Part shown: piece after piece, positions 10,261 to 23,300 of the stretch
How positions within the stretch are numbered: the stretch's first letter is position 1
How the letters are laid out: every line of letters begins with the position of its first letter
Source of the DNA: Certhia americana
Lineage: Eukaryota; Chordata; Aves; Passeriformes; Certhiidae
Reading direction: 5' to 3'
Assembly: GCA_018697195.1 (NCBI GenBank)
Contig: CM031857.1
Span: 98,470,987 to 98,534,986 of the forward strand
Length of the DNA: 64,000 nucleotides
Position numbers and translations under genes: made by a program
The notes under the pieces: generated by a model
The model's database searches: none
Told to the model about the DNA's origin: nothing
The model's input: only the letters and a program-made list of their open reading frames with translations

Positions 10261-13200
10261 AACTAAAATGTGGAATATCTCCTGTAGCTGCAAGCAGCCC
10301 TTGTCACCACAGCGCTGGTGCAGTCTTGCTGGGCAAGGTAAGGAGAAGGTACAGTGACCCAAGGGAAAGCTTTCTCCCATGCAACCTGGGTCTGGCCCAA
10401 AGCAAAAAGCAAGGGAAAAGTTATTTCAGTATGACAGGTTTCAGTCAAACTACCTCCTTGGCTGCTTAGGAGAGCACATTGTTGCATCTCCTCTCCTCAG
10501 AACTTCTAGAATCCACCAGATTCCAGAGTCCAGGCACTGTTTGAATTCTCGGCCCCCACGTCTGCTCTTGGGATGCAATGATAGTGCAAAGGTAAAGAAA
10601 TAATGTTGTTAAAAGGGCATATTTGGCATAAGTAAGAAATCAGAGGAAAGTGTACATACCCCAAATTGGAGTGGGTAACTTCATTGTGAATTTTTATCTA
10701 TACTTTTGTAGTGTAAATTCCTTACCTAGTGGGCTGCCTGAGATGCTGCCTCCCTACCAACAAAACTGGATGCTGGCCCTGTTGCCCCATGCTTGGAGCA
10801 CCTCCCTTACCACAGAAGGTAAAGCCTTCCTTTACATCACTCCTCTGTTCACTGGCAGATGGTGTTCATGAGAGGCTGCACGTGCAATGCACGTGCTACA
10901 CATATATCATTGAATACAAATACCCCACACAGCAAACCAAGACCCAAAACGTGTTGTAGTGTCACGAAGAGTAAATAGTTCTTGTTAGATATCATATATG
11001 GCATGCACTTTTTCTGCTTCCCATTCTTCACTATACTCAGATAGGGCAAAGTGACTTTCAGAGAGCTCAAATTTGCCTTTACAACTTGTGTTTTACATTC
11101 TTAGAGTTCAGTCACCCAGTCTTAACTGCCCCCTCCCTTCCCTGCAATAAGTGCTGGCTTGCCTATCCTGACCCCCTCACTAGGACTTCCCAGTTACTTC
11201 TGCAATCCTTGCTTCTGATTATCCAACACCTGGTTTTGTGCTGCTTCTGGTAACTTTCCACTCTTTTAAACCCCACACAGAACCTGGAAAAACTGGTTTG
11301 TGTAAACTTTAAGTAACCCCTTGTGCCAAGATTGTTTCTAACTCAGTAGAGGAACATAATGATTTAATGGTCAGGGATTGTTCCCAGCACAGAAGTTATG
11401 GAACATTTAGGGAGGAGAGGAGAGAGGGGAATTCAGACTCAGTTTCATCTGGCTTAAAGCTTCCTATAAAATTTGTGTTAAGATTCATGTCATACATTTA
11501 TGGGAAGCTATTTCCAAGGAAGTGCACCAAGTGTTGTTAGCATGTCATTGTGAATTCGAAAAGTTTTATTTGGCTGGAGATTGAGCTGTTCTAAAGACCA
11601 GTGCCTGATGGCTCATCACAAGCTTGGGCATTGAATCATTATTAATGCTGTTATCAGGAACAAAGTTGGCACTCACAGGAGAGAGGCTGGAATAAGTCTG
11701 CATGAACTATGTGTGGAATGGTGTCAGTGTAGACTGAATCTTGCTGCACTTTCACACTTGTAAGCCACTATTTCTCCTTAATAGAAACACAAAGCCGGAG
11801 TCGAACCCTAAAAATCTAACAGGACTGTTACTGTTTTTACAGGAGATATGTTTGTCCTGGTCAGAGACCCTTCATTTACCACAGTCTACATCTTTGTACA
11901 GGCAGGCTGAGCTCCCTCAGCTCTCAACTGGGACAAAGCAGCCTCACACAGAGTCCTTCTTCTTGTAGGAAGCCAAGCACTCATAAGGAAACACAGCTAG
12001 AGGTTCACAGGATGTTAGTAAAGGGATGTCTGCGTGGGATGTAAGTAAATTACAAAGAGCTACAAACACATTGAAATCAAGACAGGAAGCATCTGTGGGG
12101 GTCACTGAGGAGCCATGGAGAACTCAATCCATTCGACATTTTCTGAGTCATGAAATTTTTAAATGCAGTAACAGGGCGAGTTTTCACTAAAATGTTTTAT
12201 TTCTTTTTCATTTTCTTCTTCTGTCATTGATACCGCAACTGGTCTAATTAGATCCTATGTCAAACAAATGGTCTTCAAAGCTCAGGAAAAAAAGAAAAAT
12301 CAATTGGAATCTAAAAGGTACCTTCTTAAATACTGGAAATCTCAGTGCTTGCAATCTCTTGAGAGGCAAATGGTCTAGCCAGAAGACTTCAGATTCATGA
12401 AGGGAGTCTAGAAGCTATGCACATATACCTCTGTAAAGTTCTCCAAGAGGTCAGATTGGACACAAAAATAAATGAAATCATACATTCCTTTAGCCCTTCT
12501 GTGTTTACTTTAAGACCTTTAGCCTTTCCAGTTTAGACCTTTCATCAGGTTACACCTTTGTATTGTTTTTCTTGCCTGTTCTATCCCATTTTAATCAAGC
12601 TGTGAGAACAGTCATGGCTAAGCACCAGCAGAGCCCACCACCCATCCTCTCAACTGTGAATGAAAACCATTCTGGAAAAATGAATAAAGACTACGATAAA
12701 CAGTAAATCCTTAGTAACATCTACACGAATGTAACTTGAGATGTAGGAAGGCACCAGAAAATGTATTGCACAGAAAAAAAGTAATCTGATGTCAAGATGA
12801 CCAAGTGCATTTTTTTCCATTTCTCACTTCCGTGATTCTGTAGCACATGAGATCACCTTCCTTTTTATAAATGATATAAACTTCTGTCTGGGGTATTGTT
12901 TCCACAAGGTCTGAAGACTGCATGTTTCTCAGCACTGATCTTAAGTTAACCCTGCGCTGCAAATGTCTCCTAGATTTGTTCAGCTTCTCTCATTTTTGTA
13001 CCCGCTATCAGAACTATGTCAAAAATAATTTTTTTTCCCTTGGATCTAGCGCAATATTTGTTATTTTGTGAAGATATTGTTAAACCAGCAGGATTATGCA
13101 TATGGCAAAAAATAGATTAAGAGGTCAGTGAATAATGATGGATCCTGTCAGAAGACCTCTTAAAAGAAGAGAAGTGATCAAGCAAGGTCAGAAAGCATAA

Positions 13201-15884
13201 GCTTTCCCTTTTAAAAAAAGGGCTCCTTTAAAAAAGTCAGTTAGAAATCAACAGCAATGGTACAGAAACAACAACAGCATCTATAAGGGAGGCAACATTT
13301 TTCTGTGTCTGTGACACTCATCCAACTTGATAAAAGTTTAATTCAAACAACAGTCTCTTTTTATTAAGACTTGCAGTACAAAACGTATGCATAAGGGAGT
13401 CTAAAGTGTTTTTGCCACAAGTATATACAAAAAGTGGCAGTATCTTTCACTTGACTTGTTCCAGTGGGATTGTGAGTTGTGTACCTCAGCTAAGTGGGAG
13501 GAAGGTGATTGAATACATTCATTAGCTGGGATTTATACAGGACATCTGTACCAAGAAGTGTAATACTGCATAGGTACAGAGTGCAGACACAGAGTTCAGG
13601 ACATAGCAGAACAGCAACAACTCAGATCTGGATAAAGCTTAGCACGATCAAAAGAGGTTTGTAAACTAGGAGTGGACATATTCAAAGTCTGGAAATTAAA
13701 ATCAGTCAAATAAAACTGGTGTTAAGTAACACACTGTTCCCTTAAGCTAATAACTTTGGTTTTGTTGTTGTTGTGGCTTTGCAGGGGAATGCTTTGACAA
13801 TAGGACATCAGCAAATGCAGTTTCAGCACCTGACCTATGTTAGCTGCTAAGCTGAGGTAGTAACACAAAGGGATGGGCTGCACAGCAAGAAGCATCTTGC
13901 AACACAGCACTCAGTATGCTTTCAGATCATGATCAAAGGTAAAGCTTTAGCTTCAAATCACAGGCTTGCCATTCACATAAAAGACATCTTGCAGAGAATC
14001 ATTTACTTCTTCAGTTTTTCATTCATTACATAACCTCATCCTTAGAAGTACAGGTTCACATTCTATGCCTTTACAAACATCTGATTATTAAGATACAAAC
14101 ATTGCTGTATTTAAAATATTCCTTCAAACAGAAGACTAGGAATGATTCACAATTCAGCATTTCTTGGCCTATTTGAGAGTCCAGCCTTTGTGAATCATGG
14201 CCCTTGCACCTAAAACAACACTTTCAGCTCAGTTGTCAAATATCATCACAACGGCTAAGGGCTGTTTTGACATGAGAATGAAATGTACACCTGCTCCATT
14301 CCCCTAACTGCCCACTAGCTGGCCAGGCAGCCACAGACTGTGGACTGTCCAGATGCAGTTTGGGAGCCTTAGATGCTAGTCTGCAGTCAGTCACCTTAGT
14401 GCTCCATCATAAAACATTTGTCTCGTGCCAGGGGAGCTTACACTTTTCACTCATAATCTGTGCAGTTCTGCCAGAGGTAGATAGTGGAAGAACATTTACA
14501 AACCACAGGATATAAATAGAATATCTGAAAATATGAGCTTGCACCAGAATAAAAATAGTAGTCACATCCTTTTTATTCGTGACATCAAACCCAAAATGGA
14601 AAGTACCTTTCAGAAGACTGTTTGCCTTTATGAGTCTCTCAAAATGCTGCACATAGAATTTCTGCCATCTCAGTGTTCTACCTCATTTGTGGATATTATT
14701 AAACACCTTAAAAACATGTTTATCAAACCTAATATTTATGATATGGGACTCTATCTTAAAATTAAAGGCTTGCCATTCACAGAGCCAGAGCTTTCAGGGA
14801 GCTCCTGCTCAGTGTTTCATTCATCAAGCTGCACGCAGCAGTCATTACTGACAATTGTCTGCTGGTGCTACCCACACCACGGCTCTTTGTGCAGTATGAG
14901 TCACTCACTGCAAGCTGCAGCTCCAAGCAGAATTTCTTCATCCTGCAGTAGCTATGTACTTTGTTCCAGATTACCTTCCTTCCTTTTGACTATGCAGAAT
15001 TAGTGAAGTTCAATTAGTGATAATGCCATTTGTCCTCAAGGTCATATTTTTTCTTAAAACATTTATTCTTTTCAGTACCTCTCATACTACACCAAAAAAC
15101 CTGCTGGAATACTGACATGTAATAATCACAGATGCCAGAAGAAAGATGCATCTCTGCTGCTGAAAGGAAGAATAGTGGCCCAAGAGAATTTGATTCAATA
15201 TGTTTAAATATTTCTGTGCAGTTATAATGCAATTTAGTCCAATTCCACTGCTCGCTTGTGAAAATATCTTCCTACTCTCTGTCAGGATGGAACAATTATT
15301 CTGCACCTTTCTCTTTCTCTGCCAGTACTGGAGGATAATGCCAGAGGTAAACAGACAATGCTTTGTCCTTTTAAAAAAACTATCTATTTGCAACCATTCA
15401 TTCTAGAAACCTGGGTGTTGGAGAGAGTAGACTATCTGTCTGTCGTTTTTCAGGTTTTACCTTTTTCCTGCTCCAGTTCCTGGTTAGATACCATCTCTCT
15501 CCCTTTTCATTTATTCCAAGTATAAACAGAGTGCATAGGTGTTTTTATTGAGCAAATAATTCCTAAAACCTAAAATAAATGAGAGGGTGATTTTTCCTAT
15601 TTTCCTTATGAGTACAGCAGGGTAAATTACCTTTACATCCTTCATGTGAAGCCACATTTCAGCTCTTTTATGGTAGTCTGACCCAGATTCAAACAGCATA
15701 TATATTTACATGGACTTAATACACATTGTGCCTCTTACTCCTGGCATCTGTCCTCACACAGATGCTTTTCGATAACATTCTTTTAACCCTGGGGGAAAAT
15801 AACACAAAATTAGCAATGACTTCATATGACAAGTCAGATACAAATAACTCAGAGTACTTGCTTGATCTATGTATTACTTTGGGC
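10261..15884. other. Noncoding sequence, no gene seen
   Basis: Unique sequence without recognisable exon, RNA gene or transposon. A single RNA polymerase III B-box-like match (GGAGTCGAACC at about 11799, minus strand) has no A-box partner. The 156-codon plus frame at 14533-15003 has no domain features. Confidence 0.55.
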
Positions 15885-15902
15885 TTTTTTTTTTTTTTTT
15901 TT
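15885..15902 (+). repeat. Poly(T) run, 18 nt
   Basis: Uninterrupted T run; no recognisable retroposon body is attached on either side. Confidence 0.9.
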
Positions 15903-18900
15903 CCCAATATTCTTTTTGCTGCAAAACCCATATATGAGATACAGATCTGCTCATGTGAAAAACTTCTTAGGGAAGAACAGCAATCTATTTCCAGGTGGCA
16001 AAACCCACCCACCCCTCTGAGGTGGCTGGGACTGCCCCTTGAGTTGGACTGCACTTATAAACAGATAAGGCTGAAACCCACTCTGGAGGTTTGCTCAGAA
16101 CAAGGCATACTGAAAGTACAGCTCACAATCCCTACCAAGCATGGCATCGTGATGGGAAGGGCAGTGCTTTATCGGCTGTTGGTATCTCAAAGTGCAATAA
16201 CTTCAGAATTGCCTCAACTCCATCAGTTCTTTCACCTTCTCCTCTCTATCACATTGCCCATGGTTTGGTGCAGAACAAGCATTTTCAGCAAAAGCTTTTA
16301 CCAGTTTATCACATGTCCCAAGGATACACACCATTGTGTCCTTTAATCCTCTAAGGGAGGGTAGCAGCGCCTAAGGGTCAGGAGCTTCAAAGGAATGGAA
16401 GAATGAAGGGGGTTTCTTTCCAAAAGTCACAATAAAAAGAAGAATTACAACTGTGCAGCATACAGCTAAACCAAGTTCTTCAGAGGCATTGGAAAAATTC
16501 CTGCCATCACTGCTGAGACCTACATAGCAACAGGGTGGCAGAGCCACCTTTGTCCCTGTAAAGCCTGTCCAAACATCTTATCACAGAGAGCATCCTCTTT
16601 TGTAGACCCCAAAAGCAGAGGTCCCTAGCCCTAGTTCTGTCACCAGATCTTCATAGATAGATCTTCATAGACCAGATCTTCACTTCCTTTGGGCAGACCT
16701 CAGGTGCTTGTGGTTATCTACAACATGGGGTAAGCTGGGGTGAACTGGTCTTGCTTGTGTAATGAAAACAAGCCAAGTTAGCTCTTCTGTTCTAGGCTCC
16801 TAAAAGGTGGAACCAGTGGTTCGTCATGCTAATCAGAACCCTAAGCTCTACCTGTATTTCCACTTGCCTTTCTAACCTTACAGTCATACCACAGTTTCCT
16901 GGCTCCACTTGGCTTTGACAACAGAATAACCAGATGCGGCGACTGCATGGCAAAATCAGCAATTTTATTTTGTCGTGGAGGAGAAAGCATACTGTAAGCT
17001 TGAGAGAGTCACTGAAACAAAACCCTCCAGGTTAATTGAAACTGGTGAGTCCCAGCCTGGTTGGGAATGGATGGAATGGACTGTAAGAATTTCTGTGGGC
17101 TGAACTTGTGCATTATGGTCAGATGTGTGCCAGCTGCTCACACCAGCCGGGGTGGGTAGTCCCCATTAGGTCCCTTCTGTGAGGACGAAGAATCTTTGGA
17201 CTAGTCAGCTGTCCTCTGATGAAGTCACACCTATTTACAAACATCTTTCTACCAGCTCTCAGTTGTAGCAAGTGCTCCCAGTTTCATTTTTCCAAGTCTA
17301 TACCATCAGTCCTGGGTTATTTTTTTGTCTCTCTATTTCTCAAGCATTTACTTTACCTTTGCAGAAGGGAGAAAAACCAACCCAACCCTCCATCCATCTT
17401 TCTGCCTTCCAGCATTAGTGAAAACACTTTACCCACAGTACAAATTCAAAAGTAACCTCAAATACACTTTCATGTTTAGGTAGTGAACTTCGGCTACAGG
17501 CCAAGCTTGGCAGGGAGGGCAGGATTCCTCTAACTGCAAACTAAGCAGGTGCTGGTACCTGCATTAGTCACTCTGATTCCTTTTTATAGCAGAGAGGAAC
17601 AACTATTTTCAGGGCAAGATTCACCTGACCTACTATTACACTGACCTGTTATAGGTGAGATTAATCACACCCTTGAGATGTGCTGCTCTTCCTAGTTGCA
17701 GGGACAGCCCAAGGCAATTAGCTCAGCTGCTTTACAGACACTTAAGACAACCCAAATGAACGTCTGCTAGGGAATCAAGCCTTAGATGCACAGACTTCAG
17801 ATATCTGTCACCTACCCTAATGCTGTGGTGTCATCTTTTTGTATTTCGTTTATGCTTCCATGATGTGAATGTGTCTATTCAGCATCTTCTGAATCCTACT
17901 AATTCTCTGGTGCTTCTAAACTGTTATTTTTGCAACCTCCTGGAGACAAGGGTGCATTTATCAATAGGGTGAAATGTCAGATCCTTTCTTACTCACACTT
18001 GCAGTAGGTGTCTGTCCCTGGGAGCCAAGAACAAAAAGCGACCAGACAGTGCAAAGCTAGCATGGTGATTACTGGTGCTATCAGGTAACACAGCACAGCT
18101 GGTAGAAAGAGAGAGATATCCCCTGGGAACTAATGGCTGCCCCTGTAAATAAACCCTCAGGAAAAGGCCCTCTGCACCCAAAGGCTTCTAATTTCTGCCA
18201 TTTACACTGGTGGCTCAAGAAAACAGATTACCATTCCTGACATACCTTTCACTGCATGTACCCTTAGGCCATCGAGGCAGTAATGACTCTATAGTACTGC
18301 CACATCCCCGGAGCAGGACCTTTTTCTTAACAGCAGGAGAGATGGAGGAAGACAAATTACATTCCCTACACAATGTTTGCAAGGAAAAATATGTGGAGGT
18401 GATACTAGAAGAAGAGCTAGGGCTCACTAACCATAACAATTGCAGCATCTCTTCTTCAGTTTAAGGTACTCAGACAAAGAAGAAGAAAAAATTAATAAGA
18501 AAGGCTGAGCAGAGGATGCAAGAGAATTAACTTGTGGAGAAGCTTTCAGTGTTGTGAGAAATGCGCGTTTCCATAAATTCCAGACCAAGAAGCTGTGACA
18601 CTTCAGGTCAGAGCATGTTTTGCACAGTGAAGTAACTTATCTAGACATTGCTAAGGCCAGCATCACCAGTACCCTCTGCTCTTTTTCTTGGGGAAGCATT
18701 TCTGACTCTGCTTATTGGCAGCAACATCGAGAGACTCCATCAGGGTAGGTCTGTAATGCCCCATGATGTGCACTGCACACAGGAATATAACAACTTCTGT
18801 ACTGGAAGAGCTGTAGTAGTATTGCAAGGGAGAGTAACATGGGTGAGAGAAAGCCCTGATTCATGCTGCTGCAGCAGCTCCTTTGTCAGTGCTGTCTCCC

Positions 18901-20352
18901 ACCTTCAGACACCCCTCTTTTATCCCCTCTGCATGCTGGTCCTTGCTGGTTACTGTAAACCTCCTTAGGGCTTGAGGAATGAGAAGGCAAGACCAACACA
19001 GCCTTTTATGAAAGGGTTGCCAGAGCAGTTTAAGAGATCACATTCCTCAGATACCCTACAAAACTTGTAAGCCACCTTTCAACAAGCTGCATTGGAAAAT
19101 ATCTGATATTTCCTAACAGTTTTTCTCAGCACCTAGCTTGGGTTTTGACACTTTTGATCTTGTTTGATTATTTATTTCCATTCTACCAGCAACTATATTC
19201 TAAGTCTTCTGTTTTTGAAGTGCTCCTTTCTGACAAAATTTCACCCTCGATTTCACTGGACATTCTTCCAAATTTACTCTGTAAATGAGTTTGATGCAAG
19301 ATATTTTTATCTGCTGGTTTAGAGTCAAAGAAGTCAAAGGTGGGGCATTTTTTTTTATTTCTGAAAAATCCTAGTTCAAGACAACTAGATTTTGTTTAGT
19401 CTTTTAATGGAAACTTTAATATTTTGAAGAGCTCTACAAGAATAGAAGATGTAATCAGTAGCACTTGGGACTAAATGTTCCTTGCAAATAATATAATGCT
19501 AGGCAGGTTTCCTCCTTCCAGGAATTAAAGGGAAAGCAAGATGCAGTCCTGACTTCATTTACACAGTTTTATTTCTGCTTATTTAAAATACATTGATTAA
19601 GTTTCAGCATCTATATTTCTTCACCTCTATGTGAAAAAGCAGTAACAGCAGAGTTTACCCTCACCAGAATTCCTGATGGAGTAAAAGAACTCCTTATGTG
19701 ATGGCTCAGCTTTTCATGGAGTTTGTCTTGTTTTGTTTTTGGCGGGGAGGGCATAAAATGTATTTGCCTGAACACAATAAAATTCTGTGCTTTAATAAAC
19801 TCAGCTTCACTCAGCCACTGTCAGTGACAAGAGTATTGAAGAACAATGACCACAGTGGGGGTCATGTTCTTATTCTCATGCTACATACCCAGTGTTTTGT
19901 GCATTGACAAGAAACTGGGTAGGGTAGACTGGTTATCTGACAAGCAGGTTATATTTAAATGGACAGGGAGACAAAATGTTATTCAACAATTATTTTATTA
20001 AATTGTCTGCCTGCTACTTGTTGATTAACCAGAAATTATCGCAAGAATATTCTGAAGTCACCAATATCCTTGCAACCTTAAAAAAATCTGGTTATCCAGG
20101 AACTAAGCCATGGGAAGGCAAAACATAAATCACTTCAGTGTATCCCTGTATTCAGACAATGTGGAAATTATACACACTATGACCTCTAGCACAGTTAGAC
20201 ACTGACACTGGGTGTGCACTTAAAAACAGATGTTAGCTCTGAAATAATATAAAACATGTCCAACTAGAATCTTCCCAATTGCTGAGTAAGAAATGTGGCC
20301 TCCAGCAAATTAAAGGTTATACAGCATGACATAGATCTTATAAGACTGTTTG
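15903..20352. other. Noncoding sequence with a small tandem repeat
   Basis: No gene or transposon recognised. A short tandem repeat lies at 16645-16682. The remainder is unique sequence with short unrelated frames, including a 106-codon plus frame at 18648-18968 without domain features. Confidence 0.55.
16645..16682 (+). repeat. Short tandem repeat of AGATCTTCATAG
   Basis: AGATCTTCATAG occurs at 16645-16656 and 16659-16670, and AGATCTTCA again from 16674. The spacing of 14-15 bp suggests a local slippage duplication. Confidence 0.85.
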
Positions 20353-20379
20353 CCCCCATGTTGGGGGTGTTCACACCCC
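20353..20379 (+). other. Two overlapping short hairpins
   Basis: CCCCCATGTTGGGGG (20353-20367) can pair with itself, and the same G run can instead pair downstream in GGGGTGTTCACACCCC (20364-20379). The two stems compete for one strand. This is probably chance in a GC-rich patch. Confidence 0.5.
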
Positions 20380-23300
20380 GCTGCTTCTGAGCTGAGGAGT
20401 GGAAGAGATGCAGAGAGTATGGCCACCCCACAAAGCTCTGGTGGAGTCCTCAGCCCACCCAGACACACGACAGTACTATTGCAATGTGGAAGCCCTTAGC
20501 ATTTGGAAGAGACACTCTGCATCTTGAAGGGGAAAGAAGCCAGATTGAACATCTACATCTATTCCTGTCTGCATGCACAGATTTTGAATGGATCCTCTGT
20601 CCCATCTATTATCCACTGGCTTGGCTATAAGTCGTCAAAGCTCCATCATCAGAGCAAAGCTACAGCTCTATCTCTGCTAATGGCAGAGACATTGTGCATC
20701 TCTTTTTAACAACTGGGGATTACAGATAAAAGTGTCAAATGCCAGGTTTAAAATGCTGGTGTCACCAGAAATTCCTAGCCTGATTGGTGTGGAAAGAGAC
20801 AATCAATTTGAGACAGCAGGAATCTGGTGGTAATATTTTTAGAGGACTTGCAAGTGTCAAGTAGTTGTTGGTGTTTACATTTTTAAGAGGTCCTGATTTT
20901 AATAATATGCAATTCCCCAATGTCTGAATTTCTTAAAACTGTAAAAACTCTAGATGAAATACAATAAAATGAAAGCAGTGAGAGATTATACCCTTTAGGA
21001 AAAAAAGAATCCAGTCAATATTGCTGCATGTGTACATTTGCTCTTACCAGAGAAGAACTGTAGCCTTACTAACCTGGGTAACTCATGGACAACAGTCCAT
21101 GTGCCAGAGAAACATAGCATTTTTCCTCCCCTGAACTAAAAGAACAAAGTGCCTGATATACAGCTGGGGACAGATGTATATTCATTTTAGAGCTGAAGGA
21201 AGTGAGGTTGACAGATATGTCAGTGATGAAACTGGGGATGTTGATTCTGATTCCATGCTTAGTTTCTAATCCCCTCATCCCAGTTCAAAAGGCAGCATCC
21301 AATGTATAATTCTTTTTGAAGAGGAATGGCATTCTCATTACATCTTCTACCACTGACCCACCAGCACATAAACTATAGCAGCAACACAGCTGCCCTGCAA
21401 CTATCTACCACTGCTATTGGGATCCTAGGGGACATTCATTGTCTGACTCCTAAAACACTGATAAACATTCTGTGGGTCTTCAGTTACCAGCCCGAGAGAG
21501 TGTTTTGTAGGTGGCCATAGTTGCAGGTGTGGATCCTGCAATCAGTGTTCCTTTCTCTGTTCAGCCAGATTCTGTGCCTGTGCCATACCCCACAGAGGGA
21601 GAGTGGGAGGTACAGGGACCCCTGAGCTGAAAGCCCAGCAGGTGCCACCTCCCAGCTGCACCTCTTCTCTCTAGAAGCACTTTCTGGACAGCCTGTGTAG
21701 GTCTGCCTGGGTTGTCCTAGTCTGCATAAAGACCTGAGTGGCCCAGGCAACATGACCTGGGCGTACCAGGGTCTGGGTTTTAAAGTTGCTATTTACATAT
21801 AGGGCAATCATTGTTGAGCACAGCACCAGAACCATTCTTGGTTCAGAGGGCGAAGAGAATTAGAGGAATATTTTCCACTGCAGTGCAGTAACAGCAGTTT
21901 CTGTCAGGGGGAAGGCAGGTGCCTGCTTATGGGTAGCATGTATGCCATGGGAGTCAGGAGAGCATCTGTGTTGACAGCTGAAGGGACAGAAAGGGTTCAG
22001 AGCTCCAACTTGGCCACTTGGGGATGAGCATCAAAACAGACCTCCAAAGTAATTAATGGTATCTGCCTTGTGTTGATGGAGCCTTTTGGTCATTGTTCTG
22101 TGGCAGCCAGAATATTTTGTGAGAGTGAAGAAGGGAATATCTGTGCTCATCCCTCTGAGGTTGAAGGAAATGGGAAAACTTGACAAAAAAGTGAAGATGT
22201 AAAACAGAAGCATGCTTAAGATTTTCCAGCCTGTTCTGAGTAGTGCCTCTTCTGAGTAATTTGCTGAATGGTCTATGAGATGGAAACAATTTTCCCCAGT
22301 CTTACTAAAATTTTGGCAAAATAAAATATTTCACTCACTTTTCCTAGAAAGGAAAGAAATAGCTCAAGAAAAATTACAAACTGAGAGAAGCATCCATAGG
22401 AAAGGACATACATATGAATGTGCTTGCTGATGCCCTATTAAACAGTAATGGTAAACCCTTTTTTTATTTAATGCAAAGCAATAAAATTGATATAAGCAAA
22501 TACCTGAAACTGTATTCTGCTGGATTTGGGGAACCCTTGAAAATCTAATAGGGGTTCTGGACAAATGAGAGGTGCTGCATTGGAATTATCTGGCTTTACA
22601 GCAGGGATCTTCCCTTCATTACAGGTTTCTCTCACAGTTAATCTTCCCTTGGAGACTTCTCTCAGGTGTACACCCAGCTTCACAATAGCATGAGACCTAC
22701 AGAAAGAGAGTTCTGACATCATATTTTTAAATTAAGGTTAGATTAAGAGACATGTTGTTGTCATAGGACAGATCAGTTGAGTTTTTGCAGTAATGAACAC
22801 CCTTGCCACTTTGAACATCAGAGTCCTCCATTTTTTTTCTGTATCCATACATTAACCAGCCGTCCCTTTCCCTATGTTGACTCCTGCCATGTCCTCACAT
22901 CCTTAGATGAAATTAATTCATGTCTGCATCCACATTCCATCCTGCCAGCTTTTTCAAGCTTGGCAGAGACTTGAAGAAAATCCATCTGTGGACCACATTT
23001 TCCCTGTTCTAAAACACTCCAGTTACTGCACTGTTAATAGCTATGGCAATTATTTAAATCATCCTGAAACTAGTAGTGATGCTTGTATTTAATAATTCTA
23101 CCTCACAGTCTGATTAATCTACTCTCAAAGTATTTCCTTATTAATCAGATTACAAAGAGAGTTATTTAATTTTTCCAGCTGACAGTCAGTATGTTGACAC
23201 CCTCCCTGCTTAGTAACAGAATTCACATCAGATTATCAGGAGCAGAAGGCAAACCCATTTCTGTGCAGAGTGAGAGCACAGCTTTGTTAGCAGTCCCAGA

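Noticed and set aside
11795..11812. Polymerase III B-box-like GGAGTCGAACC on the minus strand
   Set aside because: No A-box at the right distance and no cloverleaf, so neither a tRNA nor a SINE can be supported.
13850..13865. let-7-like TGAGGTAGTA
   Set aside because: Only ten bases match the mature let-7 start, and no hairpin arm is present nearby.
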